This document shows positions 20,574 through 29,196 of a stretch of 64,000 nucleotides of DNA, one piece after another (within the stretch, counting starts at the first letter, position 1; every line of letters starts with the position of its first letter). Both the position numbers and the translations under genes were made by a program. The stretch comes from Salinispora arenicola (GTDB lineage: Bacteria > Actinomycetota > Actinomycetes > Mycobacteriales > Micromonosporaceae), in contig NZ_VFOL01000001.1 in NCBI RefSeq assembly GCF_006716065.1, positions 2,852,001 to 2,916,000 of the forward strand, written 5' to 3'. The notes under the pieces were generated by a model. That model was not told the DNA's origin and made no database searches. It saw only the letters and a list, made by a program, of their open reading frames with translations.

Positions 20574-20688
20574 CCGTGCCACCTTTCCGCCTTGATCCCG
20601 CCTGTGACCGTATCGCGGCTCACGGCCCGGCGGGCCGGCTGGCCGACAGCCGGGTACGGCGGGTGTCCGGATGCGGGACATTCGACGA

Positions 20689-21489
20689 TCAACCGATCAG
20701 GGGGCGGAACGTGCCGAGAGCGATGCTGACCGCGAGCGCGGCGCCGGACAGCACCGCCGCGCCGGCGACCAGGAGACCGTCCGCGGTTCCGAAGCGTTGG
20801 CGGCGGGCCACCGACCGCGGCGTCGCGGCGTCGAAGCCCCGTGCGTCCATGGCCACGGCGAGTCGGGTTCCCCGACGGATCGCGCCGACCAGCAGCGTGA
20901 ACGCGGTCGAGCCGAACAGTCGTAGCCGGGTTAGCGGGTTGCGGCCGGCATCGATCCCCCGGGCCCGCCGTGCCATGCTGATCATCTGCCACTCCTGGCC
21001 GAGTAGCGGCACCAACCGGAATGCCGCTAGCGCGCCGTAGGCGAACCGGGCGGGTACCTTCGCGTTCTGTACCAGCGCGTCGGCCAGGTCGGTCGGGTCG
21101 GTGGTCGCGACCACCACCACCCCCGGAAGCGCCACCGCGAACATGCGCAACACCAGGCCGAGCGCGGTGATCAGCACACCCGAGGTCACCAGGATCGGGC
21201 CGGCCTCGACCAGGATGCGCCCGGAGCGATCGGCGGCGAAGAGCACCAGCGTGACGAGGACGCCAACCGCGCCGACCAGCAGCGGTGCGGCTCGTCGGGC
21301 GAGCACCCGCGGCCGTACGCCGAACAATGGCAGCAGGGCCAGCTCGACGGCGATGGCGATGGCCGGCGCCACCGGGTCGAGGGTGGCGATCAGGACGACC
21401 GAGAAGACCAGTGCCGCCGCGAGCTTCGCCACCGGGTTGCGCCGGGCCAGCGGGGCCTCCGGCCGGGCGACCGGTTCGAGGCTGATCAC
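20689..21489 (-). CDS. ykoC: ECF transporter transmembrane (T) component, YkoC-like
   Basis: 266 residues with about five membrane helices. The ECF-T signatures are in the long cytoplasmic region: MISMARRARGIDAG and AVAMDARGFDAA carry the two Ala-Arg-Gly coupling motifs that touch the ATPases. The GTG start overlaps the stop of the ATPase gene (GTGA), so the two are translationally coupled. Together with the ATPase and S component it forms an energy-coupling-factor importer. Substrate is inferred from the riboswitch and the S component: a thiamine precursor or thiamine. Confidence 0.9.
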   Translation of the reverse strand: MISLEPVARPEAPLARRNPVAKLAAALVFSVVLIATLDPVAPAIAIAVELALLPLFGVRPRVLARRAAPLLVGAVGVLVTLVLFAADRSGRILVEAGPILVTSGVLITALGLVLRMFAVALPGVVVVATTDPTDLADALVQNAKVPARFAYGALAAFRLVPLLGQEWQMISMARRARGIDAGRNPLTRLRLFGSTAFTLLVGAIRRGTRLAVAMDARGFDAATPRSVARRQRFGTADGLLVAGAAVLSGAALAVSIALGTFRPLIG

Positions 21490-22913
21490 GGCAGGGTTGC
21501 CGGGTGTTCGAGCCGAACCTGGCGGTCGGCGAGTGCGGCGATGAACTCCGTGTCGTGGGTCACCGCGACCAGTGCGTGCCCGTGGTCGCGCAGCTCGGCG
21601 AAGAGCTCCACCAACTCCCACCACGTCCGCCGGTCCTGGCCGAACGTGGGCTCGTCGCAGACGAGCAAGCGAGGCGCGGTGGCCAGGGCTGTCGCCACGC
21701 TCAGTCGCCGTGCCTCGCCGCCGGAGAGGGTGTACGGGTTCGCGCCGGCGAGCGCCGTCAGGCGCAGCCGGTCGAGCAACGCCTCCACGGTGGTGCGGAC
21801 CTCCGGCTCGGTCCAGCCGCCGCGGCGTGGGCCCAGCGCCAGCTCGTCGGCGACTGTGGACGTGACGAACTGGTGTTCCGGGTCCTGGAAGACCGAACCG
21901 ATCCGGCCCGCCAGGGCCGGCGCCCGCCAGCGGTGCGGTGGGATACGGGCATCCCCGTCGGCCAGGGCGGCCGTCGCGGTGACCCGGCCCACACCCGGTG
22001 CGAGTAGCCCTCCCAGCAGCAGGGCCAGGGTGGACTTCCCGGTGCCGTTGGGCCCGTGGACGGCGAGCGCCTCACCGGCGCGTACGGTGAGGGACACGGT
22101 GGCCAGCCGGGGCGGAAGGGCGAGCCTCTCGGCGGCGAGCAACACCTCCCCGGGGGCGGCGGTGGCCTGACGGGGCGGCACCGGGTGGCCCGGCACCCAG
22201 ACCCCCTCGGCGGCGAGCGCCGCACCGTGCGCGGCGAAGACCGCCTCGGGGGTGCCGTCGGCCTGTACGCCGCCGCCCGGTGCCAGCACAACCACCCGGT
22301 CGACCAGCGGTAGCGCCTCGGCGACCCGATGTTCGACGAGGACCAGGGTGGTGTCGGCGTCGAGCGCCGCGGCGACCGTGTCGCGGACCAGTGCCGCACC
22401 GGCGGGGTCCAGGTTGGCCGTCGGCTCGTCGAGTAGCAGCAGGCCCGGGCGCAGGGCAAGCACCCCGGCGAGGGCGAGGCGCTGCTGCTCGCCGCCGGAG
22501 AGGGCGGCGGTCGATCTGTCCCGGCCGTACCGGAAACCGACCCGGCGCAGGGCCTCGTCCACCCGCGGCCAGATGTGCTCGGCGGGCAATCCGCGGTTCT
22601 CCAGGCCGAAGGCGACGTCGTCGCCACAGCGAGCCATCACCAGCTGGGTCTCCGGGTCCTGGAAGAGCGAACCGACCCGATCCCGGGCGGCGCGCGGGTC
22701 CCGGCCGTTGATCTCGACGCTGCCCTCCCGTTCGCCGGAATCGTCGGGTAGCAGCCCGGCCAGCGCGGCGAGCAGGGTGCTCTTGCCGGCTCCCGACGCC
22801 CCCAACAGGAGGACCCGTTCGCCGTGTTCGATCCGCAGGTCGAGCTCGCGGACGGCCCACCGTTTCCGTCCCGCGTGCCGCCACCCGAAGCCCCGCAACC
22901 GGACCGCGCTCAC
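21486..22913 (-). CDS. ykoD: ECF transporter duplicated ATPase component, YkoD-like
   Basis: 475 residues made of two fused ABC ATPase domains. Domain 1 has LLLGASGAGKSTLLAAL, ALSGGEQQRLALA and LLLDEPTANLDPA. Domain 2 has VHGPNGTGKSTLALLL, TLSGGEARRLSVA and LLVCDEPTFGQDRRTW. Fusion of both ECF ATPases into one chain is the arrangement of the YkoEDC thiamine/HMP transporter. GTG at 22913 (VSAVRLRGFGW) chosen, as the upstream 22 residues look non-coding. Between the S component gene (88-nt gap) and the T component (overlap). Confidence 0.93.
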   Translation of the reverse strand: MSAVRLRGFGWRHAGRKRWAVRELDLRIEHGERVLLLGASGAGKSTLLAALAGLLPDDSGEREGSVEINGRDPRAARDRVGSLFQDPETQLVMARCGDDVAFGLENRGLPAEHIWPRVDEALRRVGFRYGRDRSTAALSGGEQQRLALAGVLALRPGLLLLDEPTANLDPAGAALVRDTVAAALDADTTLVLVEHRVAEALPLVDRVVVLAPGGGVQADGTPEAVFAAHGAALAAEGVWVPGHPVPPRQATAAPGEVLLAAERLALPPRLATVSLTVRAGEALAVHGPNGTGKSTLALLLGGLLAPGVGRVTATAALADGDARIPPHRWRAPALAGRIGSVFQDPEHQFVTSTVADELALGPRRGGWTEPEVRTTVEALLDRLRLTALAGANPYTLSGGEARRLSVATALATAPRLLVCDEPTFGQDRRTWWELVELFAELRDHGHALVAVTHDTEFIAALADRQVRLEHPATLP

Positions 22914-23001
22914 CGGCCCCCACTCCCGATCGCGCGGGCGCTGCCAGCACGTGGGGGCACGGTGTGCGGCCCCGGCCACGACCTTCTGACCGACACGGCA
23001 C

Positions 23002-23592
23002 TCAGATGGCGGTGCGTTCGCGGCCGGCGGGGAACCGGTCCAGCACGCCCGTGCGGGCCAGGGCCCGGGTCAGGGTCCAGGCACCGACTCCGGCGATGGC
23101 GGTGGCGCTGACGATCGTCAGCAGCGCGTACGGGATTCGGTAGCTGCCCAGCGCGTATGCGCCGTTCCAGACGAAGAAGTCGAAGACGGCAGCACCGAGG
23201 CCGGTCAGCGCACCCGCGATCAGCGCTGTGGGCAGCCGGAAGGAGCGGTAGCGGAAGGCGGCGAAGGCCGCCTCGGCGCCGAACCCCTGGATCAGGCCCT
23301 GAAGGATGGTGATGCCGCCCCACTCGGAGCCGAGCAGTGCGGACACCGTCGCGGCCACCGCCTCGCAGAACAGCGCCGCGCCGGGCCGGCGGATCACCAG
23401 GCCGCCGAGCACCGCCGGGATCAGCCAGACGCCGTACATGATGGCCTGTGTCGCCGGGAGGAAGGTGAACGCCGGTGTGGCGACGTTCCAGAGCAGCCCC
23501 CAGGCCCAGAAGATGACGCCGAAGGCGACGGCGATGACGGCGGCGACGATCACGTCGATGGTGCGCCAGCGTTCGGTTGTTGGTGTGGTCAT
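23002..23592 (-). CDS. ykoE: ECF transporter S component, YkoE family (thiamine/HMP)
   Basis: 196 residues with five to six membrane helices. Opening TIDVIVAAVIAVAFGVIFWAWG and the ITILQGLIQGFGAEAAFAAF segment match the YkoE-type substrate-binding subunit. It captures the vitamin precursor and docks on the T/ATPase module encoded downstream. ATG at 23592 follows an ACAGGGAGGACC ribosome site. It is first in the operon behind the TPP riboswitch at 23681-23764, which fixes the pathway as thiamine related. Confidence 0.9.
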   Translation of the reverse strand: MTTPTTERWRTIDVIVAAVIAVAFGVIFWAWGLLWNVATPAFTFLPATQAIMYGVWLIPAVLGGLVIRRPGAALFCEAVAATVSALLGSEWGGITILQGLIQGFGAEAAFAAFRYRSFRLPTALIAGALTGLGAAVFDFFVWNGAYALGSYRIPYALLTIVSATAIAGVGAWTLTRALARTGVLDRFPAGRERTAI

Positions 23593-23680
23593 CGGTCCTC
23601 CCTGTCCGGTATCCGGGAACCAGGCGAGGACGCACGTCCGTGCCCGGCGTGGCCGGGTGACGGCGCGACTGGAGGCCGAC

Positions 23681-23764
<84 letters not shown>

Positions 23765-23787
23765 TCGGATATGAAGATGTGCGACTG

Positions 23788-23817
23788 ACGCTAGCATTTC
23801 CGAAAGCCATTCAACAA
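23788..23817 (-). promoter_or_regulatory. Candidate promoter of the thiamine ECF operon
   Basis: Minus-strand TTGTTG (23812-23817) and TAGCGT (23788-23793) separated by 18 nt. Start of transcription would fall just before the riboswitch aptamer. Confidence 0.5.
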
Positions 23818-23878
23818 TGTGACCTTCGTGCAGGTCGGCAGGGTTCTTACGGCATCGTCGGCGGGTACGCTTCCGCTT

Positions 23879-24709
23879 ATGCATATCGATGCCCGGGAGT
23901 TCACCTTCGATGTCCGCGTCGGCGGCCCGCCGGCCGGCCCGCCGGTGCTCCTGCTGCACGGCTTCCCCCAGCACAGCGGCGAGTGGGCCGACGTGGTACC
24001 GATTTTGCACGCCGCCGGGTTGCGCACGTACGCGCTCGACCAGCGCGGCTACTCGCCCGGCGCCCGTCCGAAGCCGGTCGGCGCGTATCGGCTCGCGGAA
24101 CTGGTCGGCGACGCGGCGGCGGTACTCGAGGCCCTCGGCATCGACGCGGCGCACGTGGTCGGGCATGACTGGGGTGCGGTCGTCGGCTGGGGCCTCGCCG
24201 CCGGGCACCCGTCCCGGGTGCGTACCCTGACCGCCGTCTCGGTGCCACACCCTGCGGCCATGGCCCACGCCCTCACCAACGACGTGTCGCAACGGGCCCG
24301 CTCGGCCTACATGGGGCTGTTCCGGCGGACCGGCACGGCGGAGGCGGTGCTGCTGGCGCTGCGGGCGACCGGACTGCGTCGGATGCTGGCCGGGGCCGGC
24401 GATGCCGACCGGGTGGCCGACTACGTGGAGCCGATGCGGGCGCCGGGCGCGTTGACCGCTGCCCTGAACTGGTACCGGGCGATGTCGCGACGAGACCTGG
24501 CAGCGGTGGGGCCGGTGTCGGTGCCGACGACGTACGTCTGGAGCGACCGGGACGTCGCGATCGGCCGTACCGCCGCCGATGGCTGCGCCGCCCAGGTGAC
24601 CGGTGACTACCGTTTCGTCGAACTGGCTGGGGTGAGCCACTGGATTCCCGACCGGGCGCCGACGCAACTGGCCGACGCGATCGTGACCCGCGTCCGCAGC
24701 CGGGAGTAA
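23879..24709 (+). CDS. Alpha/beta hydrolase, epoxide-hydrolase-like
   Basis: 276 residues. HGFPQHSGEW (oxyanion HGxP) and the nucleophile elbow VVGHDWGAVVGW give an Asp nucleophile, as in epoxide hydrolases and dehalogenases rather than serine esterases. A C-terminal catalytic His sits in GVSHWIPDRAP. The lid region is about 110 residues. Substrate not identifiable. ATG at 23879 chosen: TACGCT ends 7 nt before it, a leaderless layout. Divergent from the riboswitch-controlled operon. Confidence 0.88.
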   Translation: MHIDAREFTFDVRVGGPPAGPPVLLLHGFPQHSGEWADVVPILHAAGLRTYALDQRGYSPGARPKPVGAYRLAELVGDAAAVLEALGIDAAHVVGHDWGAVVGWGLAAGHPSRVRTLTAVSVPHPAAMAHALTNDVSQRARSAYMGLFRRTGTAEAVLLALRATGLRRMLAGAGDADRVADYVEPMRAPGALTAALNWYRAMSRRDLAAVGPVSVPTTYVWSDRDVAIGRTAADGCAAQVTGDYRFVELAGVSHWIPDRAPTQLADAIVTRVRSRE

Positions 24710-24808
24710 GCCTCGGCGTATCGACGGTATCCACTCGCGGACTCCGGGAGTAGCGTGGCACGTGTCGAGCACGTTGACGCATCCGGACCGAGGTTCGAGG
24801 AGGCAGCC

Positions 24809-26812
24809 GTGACCACGACGGAAGACAGCCGGTCCGCACCGGGAGGCGCCAGCACCGAGCGGCCCGGTGTTCCGGGCCCGGGCGGTCCGCCGCTCGCCGA
24901 GGCCGGTCCGGTCAGCGAGAAGGAGGCCCGCCGGGTCGCCGAGGCGGCGCGGGAGACGTCCTGGGATCGTCCGAGTTTCGGCAAGGAACTCTTCCTCGGC
25001 CGCTTCCGGCTCGACCTGATCGAGCCCTGGCCGCGCCCAGCCGCACCGGACACCGCCCGGGCCGACGAGTTCCTTGGCCGGCTACGTGACTACCTGACCT
25101 CCGAGGTGGACGGTGCGGGGATCGAACGGGACGCCGCTATCCCGGACGAGGTGTTCCAGGGGCTGTCCCGGCTCGGCGCCTTCGGGATGAAGATCGACCC
25201 GTCGTACGGCGGGTTGGGGTTGAGTAACCTGCACTACTGCCGGGCGCTGATGCTGGCCGGCTCGGTCAGCCCGGCGATCGGGGCGCTGCTTTCCGCACAC
25301 CAGTCCATCGGTGTGCCGCAGCCGCTGAAGATGTTCGGTACCGCCGCGCAGAAGCAGCGCTTCCTGCCTCGTCTCGCCGCCGGTGCGGTCTCCGCGTTCC
25401 TGCTCACCGAGCCCGACGTCGGCAGCGACCCGGCCCGGCTGGCCACCACCGCCGAGCCGACCCCGGACGGCACCGGGTACCGGCTCAACGGGGTCAAGCT
25501 CTGGGCCACCAACGGCACGGTGGCCACCCTGCTGGTGGTGATGGCCCGGGTGCCCGCCAGCGCCGGGCGGCGCGGCGGGATCACCGCGTTCGTCGTCGAG
25601 AGCGACACCGAGGGCATCACCGTCGAGCGGCGCAACGCGTTCCTGGGCCTGCGCGGCCTGGAGAACAGCCAGACCCGCTTCCACGACGTGTTCGTGCCCA
25701 ACGAGAACGTGATCGGTGGCGAGGGCAAGGGCCTGAAGATCGCCTTGACCACGTTGAACACCGGACGGCTCTCGCTGCCCGCGATGTGCGTGGGCGCGGG
25801 CAAGTGGGCCCTGAACGTGGCCCGCGAGTGGTCCGCCGAGCGGGTCCAGTGGGGCCGGTCGGTCGGAGACCATGAGGCCGTCGCGCAGAAACTGGCCTTC
25901 ATCGCCGCGACCACGTACGGCATGGAGACCATGCTCGACCTGTGTTGTTTGCTCGCCGACGACGACCGCAACGACATCCGGATCGAGGCCGCGCTGGTCA
26001 AGCTGTACGCGAGCGAGATGGCCTGGCGGGTGGTCGACGAGCTGCTCCAGATCCGCGGCGGGCGGGGCTACGAGACCGCCGAGTCCCTCCGGGCCCGGGG
26101 AGAGCGCCCGGCAGAGGTCGAGCAGTTGCTACGTGACCTACGGATCAACCGGATCTTCGAGGGTTCCACCGAGATCATGCACCTGCTGATCGCCCGGGAG
26201 GCGGTGGACGCGCACCTGTCGGTGGCCGGTGACATCATCGATCCGGACGCGGGGCTGGGCCGTAGGGCGCGCGCCGGTGCCCGGGCGGGCGCGTTCTATG
26301 CGAAGTGGCTGCCGACGCTCGCGGTCGGCCGGGGGCAGGCACCTCGGGCATATGCCGAGTTCGGCCCGCTCGCCGGCCATGTGCGTCAGGTGGAACGGTT
26401 CTCTCGCAAGCTGGCCCGGTCGACGTTCTACGCGATGTCTCGCTGGCAGGGCAAGATGGAGCGGAAGCAGGTGTTCCTCGGCCGGGTGGTGGACATCGGC
26501 GCGGAGTTGTTCGCGATGTCGGCGGTCTGCGTTCGAGCGGTGGCCGAGCGGGCCGCCCATCCGGAGAACGTCGAGCTGGCCGACCTGTTCTGTCGGCAGG
26601 CCCGGGCTCGGGTGGAGGCCCTCTTCGTCGCCCTGTGGGACAACACCGACTCGGTCGACGCGATGGCTGCCAAGCGGATCCTCGCCGGCCGCTACGCCGC
26701 GCTGGAGGACGGCATCATCACCCCCGCGGCCGACCTGCCGTGGGTCGCCGGCTGGACGCCCGGCCCGTCGACCGAGACCGACGTCCGCCGTCGCATCCCA
26801 CCTCCCGACTGA
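24809..26812 (+). CDS. Acyl-CoA dehydrogenase family protein, large form
   Basis: 667 residues, longer than the about 380 of classical acyl-CoA dehydrogenases. An N-terminal extension of about 110 residues precedes the ACAD core. The core has LTEPDVGSDPARLATTAEP (FAD/substrate middle domain), LWATNGTVATLLVVMARV, and RGGRGYETAESLRARGERP with the flavin-binding segment. RINRIFEGSTEIMHLLIAREAVD is the normal C-terminal FAD motif, followed by about 170 extra residues forming another helical domain. It oxidises acyl-CoA at C2-C3, feeding electrons to ETF. GTG at 24809 follows a clear GAGGAGG site, spacing 6. Monocistronic. Confidence 0.9.
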   Translation: MTTTEDSRSAPGGASTERPGVPGPGGPPLAEAGPVSEKEARRVAEAARETSWDRPSFGKELFLGRFRLDLIEPWPRPAAPDTARADEFLGRLRDYLTSEVDGAGIERDAAIPDEVFQGLSRLGAFGMKIDPSYGGLGLSNLHYCRALMLAGSVSPAIGALLSAHQSIGVPQPLKMFGTAAQKQRFLPRLAAGAVSAFLLTEPDVGSDPARLATTAEPTPDGTGYRLNGVKLWATNGTVATLLVVMARVPASAGRRGGITAFVVESDTEGITVERRNAFLGLRGLENSQTRFHDVFVPNENVIGGEGKGLKIALTTLNTGRLSLPAMCVGAGKWALNVAREWSAERVQWGRSVGDHEAVAQKLAFIAATTYGMETMLDLCCLLADDDRNDIRIEAALVKLYASEMAWRVVDELLQIRGGRGYETAESLRARGERPAEVEQLLRDLRINRIFEGSTEIMHLLIAREAVDAHLSVAGDIIDPDAGLGRRARAGARAGAFYAKWLPTLAVGRGQAPRAYAEFGPLAGHVRQVERFSRKLARSTFYAMSRWQGKMERKQVFLGRVVDIGAELFAMSAVCVRAVAERAAHPENVELADLFCRQARARVEALFVALWDNTDSVDAMAAKRILAGRYAALEDGIITPAADLPWVAGWTPGPSTETDVRRRIPPPD

Positions 26813-26998
26813 TCCGTTCGCCGCGCAGGTGGGGGGCCAGTGTGGAGCCGCCTTCGCCGCGGCACCGCTCGGTCACCCCCCTGGTGGTGGCGCCGAGCCC
26901 AGGCGCGTCGGCTGCCCGACGACCGCGGCTCGTGGCGTCGGGGCGAGGTGGGGCCGGTGGCGGTATCGGGTCACCCGCCGCCGGTGCCGGCGGGCGGA

Positions 26999-27166
26999 TC
27001 AGCGGGCGATGGCCCAGGCCAGTACCGCGGCGAGGATCAGCCCGTTCAGCACGGCCAACCCAAGGTACGCCGCTGGGGGGATCCTGCGGCCTTGCCGGAC
27101 GAAGCGGGTCAGGAAAGCGGCGTACCCGAGCAACAGCACGGCGATGGCGATCAGGAGGTAGAACAC
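26999..27166 (-). CDS. Small two-helix membrane protein, 55 residues
   Basis: 55 residues from GTG 27166 to TGA 26999. Helix 1 is VFYLLIAIAVLLLGYAAFL, then a basic loop (TRFVRQGRRIPP), then helix 2 LGLAVLNGLILAAVLAWAIA and a terminal Arg. Codons show strong C/G third positions and membrane-like hydrophobicity, so it looks like a real gene. It lies 51 nt after the zinc-sensor gene in the same direction, at the end of the znu set. Function unknown. Confidence 0.6.
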   Translation of the reverse strand: MFYLLIAIAVLLLGYAAFLTRFVRQGRRIPPAAYLGLAVLNGLILAAVLAWAIAR

Positions 27167-27217
27167 CCTGCCGACCCTAGACGGCAGCCGGGCGTTCCGG
27201 AGCTGCGGCGCCCCACG

Positions 27218-27523
27218 TCAGGAGGTGGTGTTCTCGCCGGCGTGGCTGACCGCGTCCGTGACGATGTGTGCGACGTGCTCGTCAACGAGCGTGTAGGCGA
27301 TCTCCCGCCCGCGCCGGGAGCCCCGCACCACCCCGGCGCCGCGGAGCACCCGCAGGTGCTGAGAGACCAGCGGCTGCGGTGCGCCGAGCTTGTCCACCAA
27401 CTCGTGTACGCACCGTTCGCCCTCGGCGAGTTCGCTGACGATGGCCAGCCGGATCGGGGCGGACAGGGCACGCAGCAGCTCGCTGGCTCCCTCGAAAGCG
27501 TCGTAGCCGGACTCGCTGCTCAC
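27218..27523 (-). CDS. ArsR/SmtB-family metal-sensing repressor
   Basis: 101 residues. Winged helix with LSAPIRLAIVSELAEGERCVHEL, recognition helix PQPLVSQHLRVLRGAGVV and wing RRGREIAYTL. The last helix carries Asp81, His83, His94 and Glu97, exactly the D-x-H-x10-H-x2-E spacing of the alpha-5 zinc site in SmtB/CzrA-type repressors. The alpha-3 site is represented by Cys38-Val-His40. It therefore most likely senses Zn(II) and derepresses on metal binding. GTG start. It follows znuB by 37 nt in the same direction. Confidence 0.9.
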   Translation of the reverse strand: MSSESGYDAFEGASELLRALSAPIRLAIVSELAEGERCVHELVDKLGAPQPLVSQHLRVLRGAGVVRGSRRGREIAYTLVDEHVAHIVTDAVSHAGENTTS

Positions 27524-27560
27524 CGGGTAACGGTAACCAACCCCGGGACCGTGCCGCTGG

Positions 27561-28436
27561 TCAGGACTGGCTCAGCACGACCTCGTGTGGCTCCACGGCC
27601 GGCGCATCGGCCGGAGCGACCCGTCGTCGCTGCCACGCCCGCCAGCCCACGCCGCCGATGGCCACCACCGCGAACGAGGCGATCGCCATCAACACCACCG
27701 ACGCGCCGGGGGCGGTGTCGGCGTTGGCCGCCACGTACACGCCCGACCCGGCGGCGAAGAGGCCGAGCGCCATGGCGGCCGTCATCGTGCTGCGGAAACC
27801 ACGGGTGACCTGCTGGGCGGCGGCGACCGGCACCACCATCAGCGCGCTGATCAGCAGGACGCCGACCGCGCGCATCGCGATGGTGACGGTGACCGCCGTG
27901 GCGACCGCGAGAACCAGGTTGAGCGTACGCACGGGCAACCCGGAGACGCGGGCGTACTCCTCGTCGTGGCCGATCGCGAACAGCGCCGGGCGCAACACCA
28001 GCATGGTGACCAGGATCGCCACGCCGAGCACGGCGATCGTGGTCAGGTCAGTCACGCTGATGGTGGACAGCGAGCCGAAAAGGTACGAGTGCAGACTCGC
28101 GTTGGTGCTGTCGGAGAGCCCGACGAGCATCACGCCCCCGGCGATGCCGCCGTAGAAGAGCAGGGCGAGCGCCAGGTCACCGGAGGTGCGCCCACGGGCC
28201 CGCACCAACTCGATCGCGATTGCGCCGAGACTGGCCACGATCACCGCCACCAGCACCGGGGACCGGTTGAGCAACAGGCCGGCGCCGACCCCGGTGAGCG
28301 CCACGTGCCCCACACCGTCGCCGATCAGTGCCAGCCTCCGCTGCACCAGGTAGATGCCGAGCGCTGGGGCGGCCAGGCCGATGACCAGCGCACCGATCAG
28401 GGCACGCTGCATGTACGGGTACTGGAAGAGTTCCAT
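27561..28436 (-). CDS. znuB: Zinc ABC transporter permease
   Basis: 291 residues of the ABC-3 permease family, eight to nine membrane helices. Opening MELFQYPYMQRALIGALVIGLAAPALGIYLVQRRLALIGDG is characteristic, with DGVGHVALTGVG as the conserved coupling region. It moves Zn(II) delivered by ZnuA and powered by ZnuC. ATG at 28436 lies 1 nt beyond the znuC stop, so they are cotranscribed. C-terminal tail about 30 residues. Confidence 0.93.
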   Translation of the reverse strand: MELFQYPYMQRALIGALVIGLAAPALGIYLVQRRLALIGDGVGHVALTGVGAGLLLNRSPVLVAVIVASLGAIAIELVRARGRTSGDLALALLFYGGIAGGVMLVGLSDSTNASLHSYLFGSLSTISVTDLTTIAVLGVAILVTMLVLRPALFAIGHDEEYARVSGLPVRTLNLVLAVATAVTVTIAMRAVGVLLISALMVVPVAAAQQVTRGFRSTMTAAMALGLFAAGSGVYVAANADTAPGASVVLMAIASFAVVAIGGVGWRAWQRRRVAPADAPAVEPHEVVLSQS

Positions 28437-28437
28437 G

Positions 28438-29196
28438 TCACGCGCTCCAGAGACCGGCGGGCTCGTTCGGACCGTGCGGGTGTACGTGGTCGTGGTCGGG
28501 GTCGGCGTGATGGCCGGCCGGCTCGGGCACCGGGCCGTCGTGGGCGATCCCACCGGCGTGCACGACGACGGCCCGGGAGATCAGCGACCGCAGCGGCCCC
28601 AGCTCGTGCGCCACCAGGAGAACGGTGCCGCCGCCGACCACGAACTCCTTGAGCGCTCCGGCGAACGCCTCCTGGCTTGCCGCGTCCACCCCGGCGGTCG
28701 GCTCGTCGAGGATCAGCAGGTCCGGCTCGCCGGCCAGGGCCCGCGCGATGAGGACGCGCTGCTGCTGGCCCCCGGAGAGGGTGGACACCGGGTCGCCGGT
28801 TCGGTCGGCGAGGCCGACCGCCGCGAGCGCGGTCGCCACCGCCGTCCGGTCCGCGCGGGCGGGTGGGCGCAGGACGCCCCGGCGGGCCAGCCGGCCAGCC
28901 GCCACCACCTCGCGGACGGTGGCCGGTACGCCGCCACTGGCGCCGAGGCGTTGCGGGACGTACCCGATGCGGTGCCACTGCCGGAACCGCCGCGCGGGCC
29001 GCCCGAAGAGTGCGACCGACCCGGAGCTGAGCGGAACGAGTCCGAGTACGGCCCGGATCAGGGTGGACTTGCCGGAGCCGTTGGCGCCGAGCACCGCCAC
29101 CACCTCACCGGCGGCTACGGTCAGCGAGACGTCCCGCAGCACGGCGCGGCCCTCGTAGCCGACCGCCGCGTGGGTCACGGTGACGGGAGCGGTCAT
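28438..29196 (-). CDS. znuC: Zinc ABC transporter ATPase
   Basis: 252 residues. Walker A GANGSGKSTLI, signature TLSGGQQQRVLIARAL, Walker B LLILDEPTAGVDAAS and switch His in VAHELGPL. C terminus has a His-rich stretch (HHADPDHDHVHPHG) that may bind zinc. ATG at 29196 overlaps the znuA stop as ATGA. Confidence 0.94.
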   Translation of the reverse strand: MTAPVTVTHAAVGYEGRAVLRDVSLTVAAGEVVAVLGANGSGKSTLIRAVLGLVPLSSGSVALFGRPARRFRQWHRIGYVPQRLGASGGVPATVREVVAAGRLARRGVLRPPARADRTAVATALAAVGLADRTGDPVSTLSGGQQQRVLIARALAGEPDLLILDEPTAGVDAASQEAFAGALKEFVVGGGTVLLVAHELGPLRSLISRAVVVHAGGIAHDGPVPEPAGHHADPDHDHVHPHGPNEPAGLWSA

